DNA from: Achromobacter mucicolens
Lineage (GTDB): Bacteria; Pseudomonadota; Gammaproteobacteria; Burkholderiales; Burkholderiaceae_B
DNA: 64,000 bases
Assembly: GCF_902859725.1 (NCBI RefSeq)
Contig: NZ_CADIJP010000015.1
Location: forward strand, 1 to 64,000
Direction of reading: 5' to 3'
Positions 9,952-19,523 of the stretch are shown here, piece after piece; positions within the stretch are counted from its first letter, which is position 1; each line of letters opens with the position of its first letter. The position numbers and the translations under genes were made by a program. The notes under the pieces were generated by a model that did not search any database, was not told the origin of the DNA, and saw nothing but the letters and a program-made list of their open reading frames with translations.

Positions 9952-10800
9952 TTAGCGCCCGTTACGCAGGGCGCGGGCCGCGTCCGCGAGCTCTCCGGCC
10001 GTCAGGCCGATGGGGCCGACACCCTGGGCAACCAGCGCGTCGGCGGCGGCGCCGTGCAGCCAGACAGCGCCTTGCACCGCCTGGTCCAACGGCAGTTTTT
10101 GGGCGATCAGGGAACCCAGCATTCCGGCCAATACGTCCCCAGTTCCGGCGGTGGCCAGGCCAGGGTTGCCGCTGGTGTTGACGTGGAGGGCGCCGTCGGG
10201 GGCGCATATGACGGTGCCGGCGCCCTTGAGGACGATCCAGGCCTGGAAGCGCTGCGCCAATTGGCGGGCGGCGGCGGGGCGATCGCGCTGGATCCCGGGC
10301 GTGCCGATGCCCAACAGGCGGGCGGCTTCGGCGGGGTGGGGGGTCAGCACGACGGGGCCGGCGCCCCAATTAGGGTGGATGTCGCCCCGGGCCAGCAGGT
10401 TCAGGCCGTCGGCGTCCAGCACCAGCGGGGCCTCGCGCCGCAGGACGAACAACTCCGACAACGCATTTGCGGCCAGTTGGCTCGTGCCGATTCCGCAGCC
10501 AGCGACCCAGGCGGTGACGCCCCAGTCTTCTTCCAGCAGCGAGCGGAAGTCGCGCAGCATCAGTTCGGGTTGCACGAGGTCGCAGGGCAAGGGAAGCGCG
10601 TCCTGGACAAAACCGACGAGCACCTTGCCGGCGCCGGTCTTCAAGGCGGCGCGGGCGGCAAGCAGCGCTGCGCCCGTCATCCCGGCGCCACCGCCCACCA
10701 CCCCCACGGTGCCGAAGCTGCCCTTGTGCGTATCCTGCGCGCGGGGGGCGAACAGGGCAGGCAGGGCGGCGCGGTCGATCGGGATGGCGGGGGTGTTCAT
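9952..10800 (-). CDS. nnrD: ADP-dependent NAD(P)H-hydrate dehydratase
   Basis: This 282-residue enzyme repairs hydrated NADH/NADPH (NAD(P)HX) by ADP-dependent dehydration. The sequence shows the ribokinase-like YjeF C-terminal fold: [20 protein letters not shown] near the N terminus, [25 protein letters not shown], and the nucleotide/catalytic segment [20 protein letters not shown]. The epimerase domain fused to it in E. coli is absent, so NnrE must be encoded elsewhere. It is divergent from the enoyl-CoA hydratase gene and has no functional partner nearby. Confidence 0.9.
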   Translation of the reverse strand: MNTPAIPIDRAALPALFAPRAQDTHKGSFGTVGVVGGGAGMTGAALLAARAALKTGAGKVLVGFVQDALPLPCDLVQPELMLRDFRSLLEEDWGVTAWVAGCGIGTSQLAANALSELFVLRREAPLVLDADGLNLLARGDIHPNWGAGPVVLTPHPAEAARLLGIGTPGIQRDRPAAARQLAQRFQAWIVLKGAGTVICAPDGALHVNTSGNPGLATAGTGDVLAGMLGSLIAQKLPLDQAVQGAVWLHGAAADALVAQGVGPIGLTAGELADAARALRNGR

Positions 10801-10917
10801 GGGGTGAGGCTCCGGGGGGAAATCGTGATGGCGGGTCGGGCGTATCCACTATAGTGCGCAAAAACGCGGCCGCCAGGGGCGGGGCGCGAACAACCAAGAG
10901 ACGACCCGGAGCAGACA

Positions 10918-11751
10918 ATGACCGACATTACGCTGGAACACTATTCGGCCTACGAATCCCTGAAGCTGCGCCGCCACCCCGGCGGCGTGCTGGAATTGAT
11001 CATGGGGACCAAGGGCGGCGTGCCGGGCAAGTTGTCCACGGCCGACGACCGTATGCACCGCGAACTGGCCGACATCTGGCGCGACATCGACACCGATCCG
11101 GACACGCGGGTAGTGGTGATCCGCGGCGAAGGCAAGGGGTTCTCCGGCGGCGGCGACCTGGAGCTGGTGCAGCAGATGGCCGACGACTTCCACGTGCGCA
11201 CCCGCGTCTGGCGCGAGGCGCGCGATCTGGTCTACAACATCATCAATTGCAGCAAGCCGATCGTGTCCGCCATGCACGGCGCGGCGGTGGGGGCGGGTCT
11301 GGTGGCCGGGCTGTTGGCCGACATCTCCATCGCGGCGCGCGACGCCCGCATCATCGACGGTCACACTCGCCTGGGGGTGACGGCGGGCGACCACGCCGCC
11401 ATTGTCTGGCCGCTGCTATGCGGCATGGCCAAGGCCAAGTATTACCTGATGCTGTGCGAGACGGTGTCGGGCGAGGAAGCCGAGCGCATCGGTCTGGTGT
11501 CGCTCTGCGTGGACGAGGCCGAGCTGATCGGCAAGGCGTTCGAGGTGGCCAACAAGCTGGCGGCCGGGTCGCAGACGGCGATCCGCTGGACCAAGTATTC
11601 GCTGAACAACTGGCTGCGGATGGCGGGGCCGACCTTCGACACCTCGCTGGCGCTGGAATTCATGGGCTTTGGCGGCCCGGACGTGCGCGAGGGCATCAAT
11701 TCCCTGCGCGAGCGCCGGGCGCCGAATTTCCGGCCCGATTCGCCGTTCTGA
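10918..11751 (+). CDS. Enoyl-CoA hydratase/isomerase family protein
   Basis: This 277-residue crotonase-fold protein probably hydrates or isomerises an enoyl-CoA. The oxyanion-hole segment [11 protein letters not shown] (residues 76-86) and the second one, [19 protein letters not shown] (about 120-138), are present. The usual catalytic acidic position after [16 protein letters not shown] is an aspartate/histidine context rather than the hydratase glutamate, so a different crotonase reaction is possible. A GGAG ribosome site precedes the ATG. It converges with the next hydratase gene with a 1-base gap, so the two are not one operon. Confidence 0.85.
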   Translation: MTDITLEHYSAYESLKLRRHPGGVLELIMGTKGGVPGKLSTADDRMHRELADIWRDIDTDPDTRVVVIRGEGKGFSGGGDLELVQQMADDFHVRTRVWREARDLVYNIINCSKPIVSAMHGAAVGAGLVAGLLADISIAARDARIIDGHTRLGVTAGDHAAIVWPLLCGMAKAKYYLMLCETVSGEEAERIGLVSLCVDEAELIGKAFEVANKLAAGSQTAIRWTKYSLNNWLRMAGPTFDTSLALEFMGFGGPDVREGINSLRERRAPNFRPDSPF

Positions 11752-11752
11752 C

Positions 11753-12490
11753 CTACTTCTTGAAGAACTTCGCGAATGCCGCCTGCGCTTCTTCGGTCTG
11801 CAGGCGCGCGCGAAACTGCTGGGCTTCGTAGTCCAGCGTCTCCTGGATGGCCTGCCGGTCCGCCCGCTTCATCATCGCCTTGGTGAGCCGTAGCGCGGCG
11901 GGCGGCTGGCGCGCCAGATCCGCGGCGGTGGCCTGGGCCTCGGCCAGCGCCTGGCCTTTGGGCGTGGCCGACGTGGCCAGCCCGGCCTGCACCGCGTCGT
12001 CGGCGGTGAAGGCCTTGCCCTGCATCAGCCATTGCGCTGCCCGGCGGCCGGCCAGGCGCGGCATCAGCAGGCTGGATGCGCCTTCCGGGCACAGGCCTAG
12101 GGCGACGAACGGCATGCGCAGGGTGGCGCCTTCGCCGATGTGGACAAAGTCGCAATGTTGCAGCAGCGTCACGCCGATGCCGATGGCGTAGCCCTCGACG
12201 GCGGCGATGACCGGTACGTCGGCCGTGGTCAGCGCGCGCAGGAAGGTCAGTCCCGCGCTGTCGCCCGCGCCGCGCTCGGCCTGGAAGTCGCGCAAGTCGT
12301 TACCCGCCGTGAAGTGATCGCCCGCGCCGGTCAGGATGACCGCGGACAGCGTCACGTCGGCGCTGGCCAGCGAAATCTGCTCCGTCAGCGCCGCGTAGGT
12401 GGCGGTGTCGAGCGCGTTGCGGCGGTCCTGCCGGTCGATCGTCAACGTCAGGACGGCGCCGTCGCGTTGGACCTTCAGGCCGGCGCTCAT
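11753..12490 (-). CDS. Enoyl-CoA hydratase family protein
   Basis: This 245-residue crotonase-fold enzyme carries the oxyanion motifs [10 protein letters not shown] and [18 protein letters not shown] and the catalytic-region glutamate in [16 protein letters not shown]. The C-terminal helix ([20 protein letters not shown]) is complete. Its start overlaps the stop of the nitronate monooxygenase gene by 4 bases (ATGA), so the pair is co-translated. With the divergent TetR regulator this looks like a small acyl-CoA or nitroalkane-linked catabolic operon. Confidence 0.88.
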   Translation of the reverse strand: MSAGLKVQRDGAVLTLTIDRQDRRNALDTATYAALTEQISLASADVTLSAVILTGAGDHFTAGNDLRDFQAERGAGDSAGLTFLRALTTADVPVIAAVEGYAIGIGVTLLQHCDFVHIGEGATLRMPFVALGLCPEGASSLLMPRLAGRRAAQWLMQGKAFTADDAVQAGLATSATPKGQALAEAQATAADLARQPPAALRLTKAMMKRADRQAIQETLDYEAQQFRARLQTEEAQAAFAKFFKK

Positions 12491-13458
12491 GCGTGCGGGG
12501 CCGCGGCCAGGCGGGCTTTCGCCTCGGCGTACTCGCGCCGCAGCGTGTCGACGATCTTGCGCGTCGGTTCGACGCTGGCGATGCCGCCCACGCCCTGGCC
12601 GGCGCCCCAGATGTCCTTCCAGGGCTTGACGCGCGTCGAGCCGAAATTGGACGCGCCGCTATCGGGCGCGGGCAGGTTGGCAGGGTCCAGGCCGGCGGCG
12701 GCAATGCTGGCCTTCAGGTAGTTGCCCGGGATGCCCGTGAAGAACGGCGTGTACAGGATGTCCGACGCGCTGGCCTCGACGATGGCGGCCTTGTAGCCGT
12801 CGCTGGCGTTGGCTTCTTCGCTGGCGATGAAGCGCGTGCCCATGTAGGCGAAATCCGCGCCCATGGCCTGCGCGGCGAGCACATGCGCGCCCGAGGTGAT
12901 GGCGCCCGACAGGATCAGCGGACCGTCGTAAAAGCGGCGAACCTCGGAGATCAGCGCGAAGGGGCTCAGCGTGCCGGCGTGGCCGCCCGCGCCCGCGCAC
13001 ACCAGGATCAGGCCGTCCACTCCCGCTTCCAGCGCCTTTTCGGCGTGGCGGATGGTGGTGACGTCATGGAAAACCTTGCCGCCCCAATCGTGAACGCCCT
13101 TCACCAGGTCGCCCGGGGCGCGCAGGCTGGTGATGATGAGCGGCACGCGGTGGCTCGCGCATACGGCCAGGTCCGCCTCCAGCCGGTCGTTGGACTGGTG
13201 GATGATCTGGTTGACGGCAAACGGCGCGACGCGGTCGCCGGGGTGGGCTTCGCGGTGCGACGCCAGCCCCGCCTGGACTTCGTCGAGCCAGTCGGTCAAG
13301 AGCGTCTGCGGCCGCGCGTTCAGCGCGGGAAACGACCCCACGATGCCGCTCGTGCACTGGGCGATGACCAGCTTGGGGTTGGAGACGATGAACATCGGGG
13401 CGCTGATGACCGGCAGGGACATCTGGCCATACAAATCAGTCACGAGGGAATGGGGCAT
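12487..13458 (-). CDS. Nitronate monooxygenase (2-nitropropane dioxygenase family)
   Basis: The 323-residue FMN-dependent TIM-barrel protein belongs to the nitronate monooxygenase family, which oxidises propionate-3-nitronate or alkyl nitronates. Visible family features are the N-terminal PVISAPMFIVSNPKLV, the flavin-binding VCAGAGGHAGTLSPF and GADFAYMGTRFIASEE. In this class many members work inside acyl-CoA operons with unknown substrates, and the following enoyl-CoA hydratase gene supports that. It is the first gene of a two-gene operon facing a TetR operator. Confidence 0.87.
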   Translation of the reverse strand: MPHSLVTDLYGQMSLPVISAPMFIVSNPKLVIAQCTSGIVGSFPALNARPQTLLTDWLDEVQAGLASHREAHPGDRVAPFAVNQIIHQSNDRLEADLAVCASHRVPLIITSLRAPGDLVKGVHDWGGKVFHDVTTIRHAEKALEAGVDGLILVCAGAGGHAGTLSPFALISEVRRFYDGPLILSGAITSGAHVLAAQAMGADFAYMGTRFIASEEANASDGYKAAIVEASASDILYTPFFTGIPGNYLKASIAAAGLDPANLPAPDSGASNFGSTRVKPWKDIWGAGQGVGGIASVEPTRKIVDTLRREYAEAKARLAAAPHA

Positions 13459-13491
13459 GGGGCGTCGTCTCGTTGTTGGTTTTGGAGTATA

Positions 13492-13521
13492 TTAATTACC
13501 TACCGACCGTCCGGTAATTAA
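13492..13521. promoter_or_regulatory. Likely TetR operator between divergent genes
   Basis: The inner palindrome TACCGACCGTCCGGTA (13501-13516) has one mismatched pair and resembles the ACCGACCGGTCGGT type of site used by several TetR regulators of acyl-CoA genes. A wider repeat, TTAATTACC (13492-13500) with GGTAATTAA (13513-13521), overlaps it. The site lies between the nitronate monooxygenase start and the TetR start, so autoregulation and control of both directions are likely. Confidence 0.65.
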
Positions 13522-13559
13522 TTAATCTTTATTTAACGGCATGCGCGGAAGGGCTGTCA

Positions 13560-14237
13560 ATGGAGGTTCGCCAGAACCTTTTCGGCCCCGCGCGGCCCCT
13601 GTCAAAGGCCGACATGGCGCTTACCGCCCCACCCGTACAGAAACGCGCCCGCGCCGGCAGGCCGCCCACGCTGGCCGCCCCGCGCGAACGCATCCTGGAG
13701 GAAGCCGCCAAGCTGTTTGCCCGCAGCGGCTACGACGGCAGCTCCATTTCCGACCTGGCCGCCGCCATCGGCGTGTCCAAGGCGGCCATCTATCACTATT
13801 ACCCCACCAAGCAGGACATCTACGACGCCATCATCCTTGAGGTGCTGGAAGGCCTGACGCAGACCGTCGGCCGCGATGTGGCCGGCGCCGTGGGCGGCGT
13901 GGCCCGCCTGCGCGCGTTCATGGTGGGGCATGCCCGTTATTTCGAGCAGCACCACGCCCAATTCGTGACCATGCTGATCGGCTACTCGGGCATGGCGCTG
14001 TCCGAACGCGAAGACGCCGCCCGCCTGCGAGACAGCTACGAAAAGCTGTTGCGCGACGTGATCGCGCAAGGCGTGGCCGACGGCGCGTTCCGCGCGCTGG
14101 ACGTGGCGGCCACTGGCCGTGCCGTGCTGTCGATGCTGAACTGGATGGTGCGCTGGTACAAGCCCGGGCAGGGCGACAGCGCCGAATCCATCGCCGACGG
14201 CTATTTCGATCTGCTGGTGGGCGGCATGCGTCCCTGA
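13560..14237 (+). CDS. TetR family transcriptional regulator
   Basis: This 225-residue regulator has a TetR HTH: an N-terminal helix RERILEEAAKLFARSGYDGS, then SISDLAAAIGVSKAAIYHYY as recognition unit (about residues 65-84). The rest is a helical ligand domain, probably TetR_C. I chose ATG 13560, which has a GGAAGGG ribosome site; an ATG at 13614 would give a shorter protein without loss of any domain. It sits between the nitronate monooxygenase/hydratase operon (divergent) and the acyl-CoA dehydrogenase genes (downstream) and probably represses both, with an acyl-CoA as ligand. Confidence 0.88.
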   Translation: MEVRQNLFGPARPLSKADMALTAPPVQKRARAGRPPTLAAPRERILEEAAKLFARSGYDGSSISDLAAAIGVSKAAIYHYYPTKQDIYDAIILEVLEGLTQTVGRDVAGAVGGVARLRAFMVGHARYFEQHHAQFVTMLIGYSGMALSEREDAARLRDSYEKLLRDVIAQGVADGAFRALDVAATGRAVLSMLNWMVRWYKPGQGDSAESIADGYFDLLVGGMRP

Positions 14238-14289
14238 ACGCGCCGCCCTACCGACCCCCGACCTGCAATCGCTCTAAGAGACTTTCCTC

Positions 14290-15438
14290 ATGGCCCTGGA
14301 CACCGAAACCCTGAACCTGTTGATCGACGCCGTCCGCCGCTTCGTGCACGAACGGCTGATTCCCGCCGAGGACGAACTGGCCGCCAGCGGCGAAGTGCCG
14401 CCGGACATCGTCAACGAAATGCGTGACCTGGGCCTGTTCGGCCTGTCCATCTCGCCGGACTTCGACGGACTGGGCCTGACGATGGAAGAAGAGGTCCGCG
14501 TCGTGTTCGAACTGGGCCAGACTTCGCCCGCGTTCCGGTCGCTGGCCGGAACCAACATCGGCATCGGCTCGCAGGCCATCGTGCTGGCCGGCACCGACGA
14601 GCAGCGCGCCCGATACCTGCCCAAGCTGGCCAGCGGCGAGCTGATCGGATCGTTTGCCCTGACCGAGCCCGATGCGGGCTCCGACGCCATGTCGCTGCGC
14701 GTGTCCGCCGAGCGTGACGGCGACTTCTACGTGCTGAACGGCACCAAGCGCTACATCACCAATGCGCCCATCGCCGGCCTGTTTTCGGTCATGGCCCGTA
14801 CGGCGCCCGAGCGCCGGGCCAACTCCATCTCGTGCTTCCTGGTCGAGGCCGGCACGCCGGGCCTCATCATCGGCAAGCCGGACAAGAAGATGGGCCAGGC
14901 CGGCGCGCTGACCAGCGACGTCGTGTTCGACAACTGCCGCGTGCCGGCCAGCGCCTTGCTTGGCGGCGAGGAAGGCAATGGCTTCCGGACCTCCATGCGC
15001 GTGCTGGACAAGGGGCGCCTGCACATATCCGCGTTGTGCGTGGGCATTGCCGACCGCCTGCTGCGCGACGCCGTGAAGTACGCCACCGAGCGCAAGCAGT
15101 TCGGCCAGCCCATCGCCGAATTCCAGCTCATCCAGGCGATGATCGCCGACAGCCAGGCAGAACTCTACGCGGCCCGCTGCATGGTGCTGGACGCCGCCCG
15201 CATGCGCGACCGCGGCGAGAACACCACCATGCAGGCCGCCTGCTGCAAGCTCTTCTCCACGGAAATGGTGGGCCGCGTGGCCGATCGCGCGGTCCAGATC
15301 CACGGCGGCGCGGGCTACATGTCCGAGTACGCGGTGGAGCGCTTCTACCGCGACGTGCGCCTGTTCCGCATCTTTGAAGGCACGTCGCAGATCCAGCAGC
15401 TGGTCATTGCGCGCGAGACCATCAAGGCCCATTCCTGA
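14290..15438 (+). CDS. Acyl-CoA dehydrogenase
   Basis: The 382-residue FAD enzyme oxidises an acyl-CoA to the 2-enoyl-CoA and passes electrons to ETF. Both family signatures are there: FALTEPDAGSDAMSLR (about residues 122-137), and QIHGGAGYMSEYAVERFYRD with the following FRIFEGTSQIQQ, which includes the catalytic glutamate in FEGTS. It is 52 bases downstream of the TetR gene and is followed by the CoA-transferase and 3-hydroxyacyl-CoA dehydrogenase genes, giving a partial beta-oxidation set. The chain length or branching of the substrate cannot be read. Confidence 0.92.
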   Translation: MALDTETLNLLIDAVRRFVHERLIPAEDELAASGEVPPDIVNEMRDLGLFGLSISPDFDGLGLTMEEEVRVVFELGQTSPAFRSLAGTNIGIGSQAIVLAGTDEQRARYLPKLASGELIGSFALTEPDAGSDAMSLRVSAERDGDFYVLNGTKRYITNAPIAGLFSVMARTAPERRANSISCFLVEAGTPGLIIGKPDKKMGQAGALTSDVVFDNCRVPASALLGGEEGNGFRTSMRVLDKGRLHISALCVGIADRLLRDAVKYATERKQFGQPIAEFQLIQAMIADSQAELYAARCMVLDAARMRDRGENTTMQAACCKLFSTEMVGRVADRAVQIHGGAGYMSEYAVERFYRDVRLFRIFEGTSQIQQLVIARETIKAHS

Positions 15439-15615
15439 TCTTTCCGCCGCCAGCGGTCCGGCCAACGCGTTCGAGAGGCTAATATCCAGTCTGACGAATG
15501 TTGATCGGAAGGCGGCCCCAGGCGGGCCGCCTTCTGGCATGACGGAATCCCAGTCCGCCTTGCGCCCCGGCGCGGGCGGGAAGTTCTCATTTCCCTTCTA
15601 GCGAAAAGATTACCG

Positions 15616-16845
15616 ATGTCGCAACGTCCCGCTCCCCTAACCGGCATACGTGTGCTGGATCTGACCCGCGTGCTGGCGGGTCCCTGGTGCACCCAGAACC
15701 TCGCTGACCTTGGCGCAGAGGTCATCAAGATCGAACGTCCCGGCTCGGGCGACGACACGCGCGCCTGGGGCCCTCCTTACCTGAAGGACGAAGCGGGCCA
15801 CGACACCACCGAGGCCGCGTATTACCTGTCGGCCAACCGCAACAAGATGTCGGTGGCGCTGGACATCGCCTCGCCGCGTGGCGCCGAACTCGTGCGCGAA
15901 CTGGCCTTGCAGAGCGACATCCTGGTGGAAAACTTCAAGGTCGGCGGGCTTTCCAAATACGGCCTGGACTACGAGAGCCTGAAGGAGCTGAATCCGCGCC
16001 TGATCTACTGCTCGATCACGGGCTTCGGCCAGACTGGCCCCTACGCCAGCCGTCCGGGCTATGACTTCATGATCCAGGGCATGGGCGGCCTGATGAGCAT
16101 CACCGGCGAGCGCGACGATCTGCCTGGCGGCGGTCCGCAGAAGGCAGGCGTGGCCGTGGCCGACCTGATGACCGGCATGTATTCCACCGTGGGCATCCTG
16201 GCGGCGCTGCACGAACGGGCCCGCAGCGGCCTGGGCCAACACATCGACATGGCGCTGCTGGACTGCCAGGTCGCCATGCTGGCCAACCAGAACCTGAACT
16301 TCATGACCTCCGGCGTGGCGCCGCGCCGCGCCGGCAACGCGCACCAGAACCTGGTGCCCTACCAGGTGTTCGCGGCCAGCGACGGCCACCTCATCGTGGC
16401 GGTGGGCAACGACAGCCAGTTCCGCAACTATTGCGGCGCCATCGGCCTGCCCGAGCTGTCGGCCGACCCGCGTTTTGCCACCAACCCGCAGCGCGTGAAA
16501 AACCGCGAGGAACTGGTGCCGCTGCTGGCCGAGCGCATGGCTACTGGCGAGCGCGACCACTGGCTCGCCGCGCTGGAGGGCGTGGGCGTGCCGGCCGGTC
16601 CCATCAACACGCTGGACCAGGTCTACGAAGACCCGCACGTGCTGGCCCGCAACATGAAACGCGAGCTGCCCCATCCGGCCGCAGGCACCGTGCCCGTGGC
16701 GGCCAGCCCGTTGAAGTTCTCGGGCAGCCCGGTCGAGTACCGCCGCGCCCCGCCCATGCTGGGCGAGCACACCGAGCAGGTCCTGTCCGAAAAGCTGGGA
16801 CTGTCGGCCGAAGAAATCCAGGCGCTGGCCCAGAGCCGCGCCTGA
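15616..16845 (+). CDS. Class III CoA-transferase (CaiB/BaiF family)
   Basis: The 409-residue protein belongs to the formyl-CoA transferase/CaiB family, which moves CoA between carboxylic acids through a covalent aspartyl intermediate. The N-terminal GIRVLDLTRVLAGPWCTQNLA is diagnostic, and the catalytic Asp is probably the one in GVAVADLMTGMYS (near residue 181). It likely activates the organic acid that the acyl-CoA dehydrogenase and hydroxyacyl-CoA dehydrogenase then degrade. It starts 177 bases after the dehydrogenase gene, so it may also have its own promoter. Confidence 0.92.
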   Translation: MSQRPAPLTGIRVLDLTRVLAGPWCTQNLADLGAEVIKIERPGSGDDTRAWGPPYLKDEAGHDTTEAAYYLSANRNKMSVALDIASPRGAELVRELALQSDILVENFKVGGLSKYGLDYESLKELNPRLIYCSITGFGQTGPYASRPGYDFMIQGMGGLMSITGERDDLPGGGPQKAGVAVADLMTGMYSTVGILAALHERARSGLGQHIDMALLDCQVAMLANQNLNFMTSGVAPRRAGNAHQNLVPYQVFAASDGHLIVAVGNDSQFRNYCGAIGLPELSADPRFATNPQRVKNREELVPLLAERMATGERDHWLAALEGVGVPAGPINTLDQVYEDPHVLARNMKRELPHPAAGTVPVAASPLKFSGSPVEYRRAPPMLGEHTEQVLSEKLGLSAEEIQALAQSRA

Positions 16846-16931
16846 CGCGCGCGAGAAGGCGGCCTGGCCGCCTTTTGCGCATGCCGCGCCGCGCCAGGCG
16901 CACGATCCATTCCAATACAGGCAGGAGATAG

Positions 16932-18458
16932 TTGATGACGGACATTCAAACCATCGGCGTCGTGGGCGCCGGGGCCATGGGGCGCGGCATCGCGCAGATC
17001 GCGGCGCAGGCCGGCTTGCGTGTGCGCCTGTACGACACCAGCGCGGACGCCATCGCGGCCGCGCGTGAGTCCTTGCGCCAGACCTGGGAGAAGCTGGCCC
17101 AGAAGGGCAAGCTGACCGCCGCCGACGCGCAAGCCGCACTCGAACGCGTCGAATCGGCCACCGCGCTGACCGACATGGCGAACTGCCAGCTCGTGGTCGA
17201 GGCCATCGTCGAGCGCCTGGACGTCAAGCGCGATCTGTTCGCGGCACTGGAAGGCGTGGTGTCCGACGACTGCATCCTGGCGTCCAACACCTCGTCGCTG
17301 TCCATCACGGCGATTGCGGCCGCCTGCAAGCGGCCGCAGCGCGTGGCGGGCTATCACTTCTTCAATCCGGTCGCCCTGATGAAGGTGGTCGAGGTCATCG
17401 ACGGCTTGCGTAGCGCGCCGGAAGTCGGCGACGCCCTGGCCGACCTGGCCCGCCGCATGGGGCACACCCCCGTGCGCGCCAAGGACATGCCCGGCTTCAT
17501 CGTCAACCATGCTGGCCGCGGCATGAATACCGAAGGCCTGCGTGTGGCGCAGGAGGCGGTGGCCACCTTTGCCCAGGTCGATGCGGTCATGCGCGAGCAG
17601 GCGGGTTTTCGCATGGGCCCGTTCGAGCTGCTGGACCTGACCGCGCTTGACGTCTCGCATCCGGTGATGGAATCCATCTACCGCCAGTTCTTCGACGAGC
17701 CGCGCTTCCGCCCGTCGCCCATCACGACGGTGCGCCTGGCCGGTGGCCTGATCGGCCGCAAGGCCGGCGAGGGCTTCTACGTCTACGCCGACGGCCAGAA
17801 GCAGGTGCCGGCCGAAGCGGCCGCGCCCGCGCTGCCCGAGGGCCTGAAGGTCTGGGTCAGCCCCAAGCATGGCGAAGGCTACGCCCGCGCGTCCGCGCTG
17901 GTGGAAAAGCTGGGCGGCACGCTGGTCACGGGATCCACGCCCGACGCCGATGCGCTGATTCTGGTCACGCCCTTCGGTGAAGACGTGTCCACCACCGTCT
18001 CCGCGCAAGGCCTGAACGCGGGCCGCACCGTCGGCCTGGACACGCTGTATGCGTTCGACGGCGCCAAGCGCCGCACGATCATGGTGTCGCCGGCCACCGA
18101 AGCCAAGTGGCGCGACGCCGCGCATGCGCTGCTGGCTGCGGACGGCGTGCCCGTCACGGTGATCGAGGATTCGCCGGGCTTTATCGCACAGCGCATCGTG
18201 GCGCACATCGTGAACATCGCCTGCGACATCGCGCAGCAAAAGATCGCCACGCCGGAAGACATCGACCTGGCCGTGACGCTGGGCCTGGGCTATCCCGTGG
18301 GCCCGCTGGCCCTGGGCGACAAGCTGGGCGCCGACCGCATCCTGGAAATCTTGAAGAGCATGCAGCGCGTCACGGGCGACACCCGTTACCGGCCGAGCCT
18401 GTGGTTGCAACGCCGCGTGCAGCTGGGCATGTCGCTGCTGAAGTCGACGGCAGACTGA
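16932..18458 (+). CDS. 3-hydroxyacyl-CoA dehydrogenase (PaaH-like)
   Basis: This 508-residue NAD-dependent enzyme oxidises 3-hydroxyacyl-CoA. It has the Rossmann motif GVVGAGAMGRGIAQ at residues 8-21 and the active-site region YHFFNPVALMKVVEVI, with a second dehydrogenase C-terminal domain repeated near residues 400-495 (EDSPGFIAQRIVAHIVN). The length and double C-terminal domain match PaaH/PaaC-type enzymes from Burkholderiales. It completes the acyl-CoA block together with the CoA-transferase gene 86 bases upstream. Confidence 0.92.
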   Translation: MMTDIQTIGVVGAGAMGRGIAQIAAQAGLRVRLYDTSADAIAAARESLRQTWEKLAQKGKLTAADAQAALERVESATALTDMANCQLVVEAIVERLDVKRDLFAALEGVVSDDCILASNTSSLSITAIAAACKRPQRVAGYHFFNPVALMKVVEVIDGLRSAPEVGDALADLARRMGHTPVRAKDMPGFIVNHAGRGMNTEGLRVAQEAVATFAQVDAVMREQAGFRMGPFELLDLTALDVSHPVMESIYRQFFDEPRFRPSPITTVRLAGGLIGRKAGEGFYVYADGQKQVPAEAAAPALPEGLKVWVSPKHGEGYARASALVEKLGGTLVTGSTPDADALILVTPFGEDVSTTVSAQGLNAGRTVGLDTLYAFDGAKRRTIMVSPATEAKWRDAAHALLAADGVPVTVIEDSPGFIAQRIVAHIVNIACDIAQQKIATPEDIDLAVTLGLGYPVGPLALGDKLGADRILEILKSMQRVTGDTRYRPSLWLQRRVQLGMSLLKSTAD

Positions 18459-18472
18459 TCGCTGCGCGGCAA

Positions 18473-18537
18473 GGTGTCTGACACCCAGGCGAGATGGTCG
18501 TCAATGTGCGGCGGTGTCTCAACGGGTGTCAGACACC
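18473..18537. repeat. Paired GGTGTCTGACACC palindromes
   Basis: Two copies of a 13-base palindrome lie in the gap after the hydroxyacyl-CoA dehydrogenase gene: GGTGTCTGACACC at 18473-18485 and GGTGTCAGACACC at 18525-18537. Together with flanking bases they form an inverted pair (18471-18486 with 18524-18539) that could fold into a 16-base stem ending in TTTT. A third copy lies at 58388-58400, also intergenic. This looks like a dispersed REP-like element that may serve as a terminator. Confidence 0.65.
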
Positions 18538-18568
18538 TTTTCAACGTATGAAGACGTTGCGGCCATGA

Positions 18569-18600
18569 AAAAAGCCCCTTGATGATTCAAGGGGCTTTTT
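18569..18600. terminator. Bidirectional terminator
   Basis: Arms 18569-18582 and 18587-18600 form a perfect 14-base stem, AAAAAGCCCCTTGA with its complement, around a 4-base loop. A and T runs on both sides make it usable from both strands. It lies between the convergent hydroxyacyl-CoA dehydrogenase and cytochrome c genes. Confidence 0.88.
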
Positions 18601-18623
18601 GTTGCCTGGCTTGCCGGCGGGTA

Positions 18624-19523
18624 TTACTTGGCGGCGTCGACCATGTATTGAACGGCGGCGCGGATGTCTTCTTCGGAGGCGTTGGCGGCCCCGCCCTTGG
18701 GAGGCATTGCGCCCTTGCCCGTCATGGCGACCTTCACCATGGCGTCCATGCCGGTCTTGATGTAGGGCTCCCAGGCGGCCTTGTCGCCGAACTTGGGCGC
18801 ATTGGCGACGCCCGTGGCGTGGCACGCGAAACAGGCCGTCTTGTAGAGCTTTTCGCCGGCCGGATTGACGGCGGCAGCCTGTTGGGCGGGGGCCGGGGCA
18901 GCAGGTGCGGCAGCGGCAGGTGCTGCGGCTGCCGGCGCTGCGGCTGCCGGTGCAGCGGCTTGGGCGGCGGGCGCGGCTGCGGCCTCGCCTTCCTTCTTGG
19001 CGCCTTCTTCAGCGGGGGCTGCGGGTTCTTCCAGCGAGGCGCCGGACTTGTTGGCCATGTACACCACGGCGCGCGCGACTTCGTAGTCGGACAGGGCCGG
19101 GTTGCCGCCCTTGGCGGGCATGCCGCCCTTGCCGTGCAGCGCGACCTTCAGCATCTCGTCGTAGCCTGCCTTGATGAACGGCGCCCACGCGGCGTTGTCG
19201 CCCATCTTGGGAGCGCCCGCCACGCCAGCGGTGTGACAGGCCGTACAGACAGCAGCAAAGACCTGCTCGCCGGTCTTGAAGACCTTGGGCGCGTTGGCAT
19301 CAACCAGTTCGAAACCTGCCACGGGGGCGATCCGCCGGGCGACCGCTTCGCCGGACAGGGCGTCCGACCCGGCGCCGGTCTTGGTGCCTGTGACCACCAT
19401 GTTCACCAGAAGGATGATGATGGCGATGGGAACCACGAAAGCCAGGACGACCGTGACGATCAGTTGCTTCGGGGTCTTGATGGGGGAGGAGTGCTCTTCT
19501 ATGTGTTCCTGCTCGTTGCTCAT
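18624..19523 (-). CDS. Membrane-anchored di-haem cytochrome c
   Basis: The 299-residue protein has a single N-terminal membrane helix (about residues 20-43, LIVTVVLAFVVPIAIIILL) and two cytochrome c domains of the c5 type. The haem sites are CTACH and CFACH, and methionine ligands are likely in GKGGMPAKGG and GKGAMPPKGG. A low-complexity Ala/Pro linker of about 45 residues joins the domains. It is probably an electron carrier of the respiratory chain on the periplasmic side. The ATG at 19523 has an AGGA site at good distance; an in-frame TTG lies 6 bases upstream. The gene is alone and ends at a bidirectional terminator. Confidence 0.9.
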   Translation of the reverse strand: MSNEQEHIEEHSSPIKTPKQLIVTVVLAFVVPIAIIILLVNMVVTGTKTGAGSDALSGEAVARRIAPVAGFELVDANAPKVFKTGEQVFAAVCTACHTAGVAGAPKMGDNAAWAPFIKAGYDEMLKVALHGKGGMPAKGGNPALSDYEVARAVVYMANKSGASLEEPAAPAEEGAKKEGEAAAAPAAQAAAPAAAAPAAAAPAAAAPAAPAPAQQAAAVNPAGEKLYKTACFACHATGVANAPKFGDKAAWEPYIKTGMDAMVKVAMTGKGAMPPKGGAANASEEDIRAAVQYMVDAAK

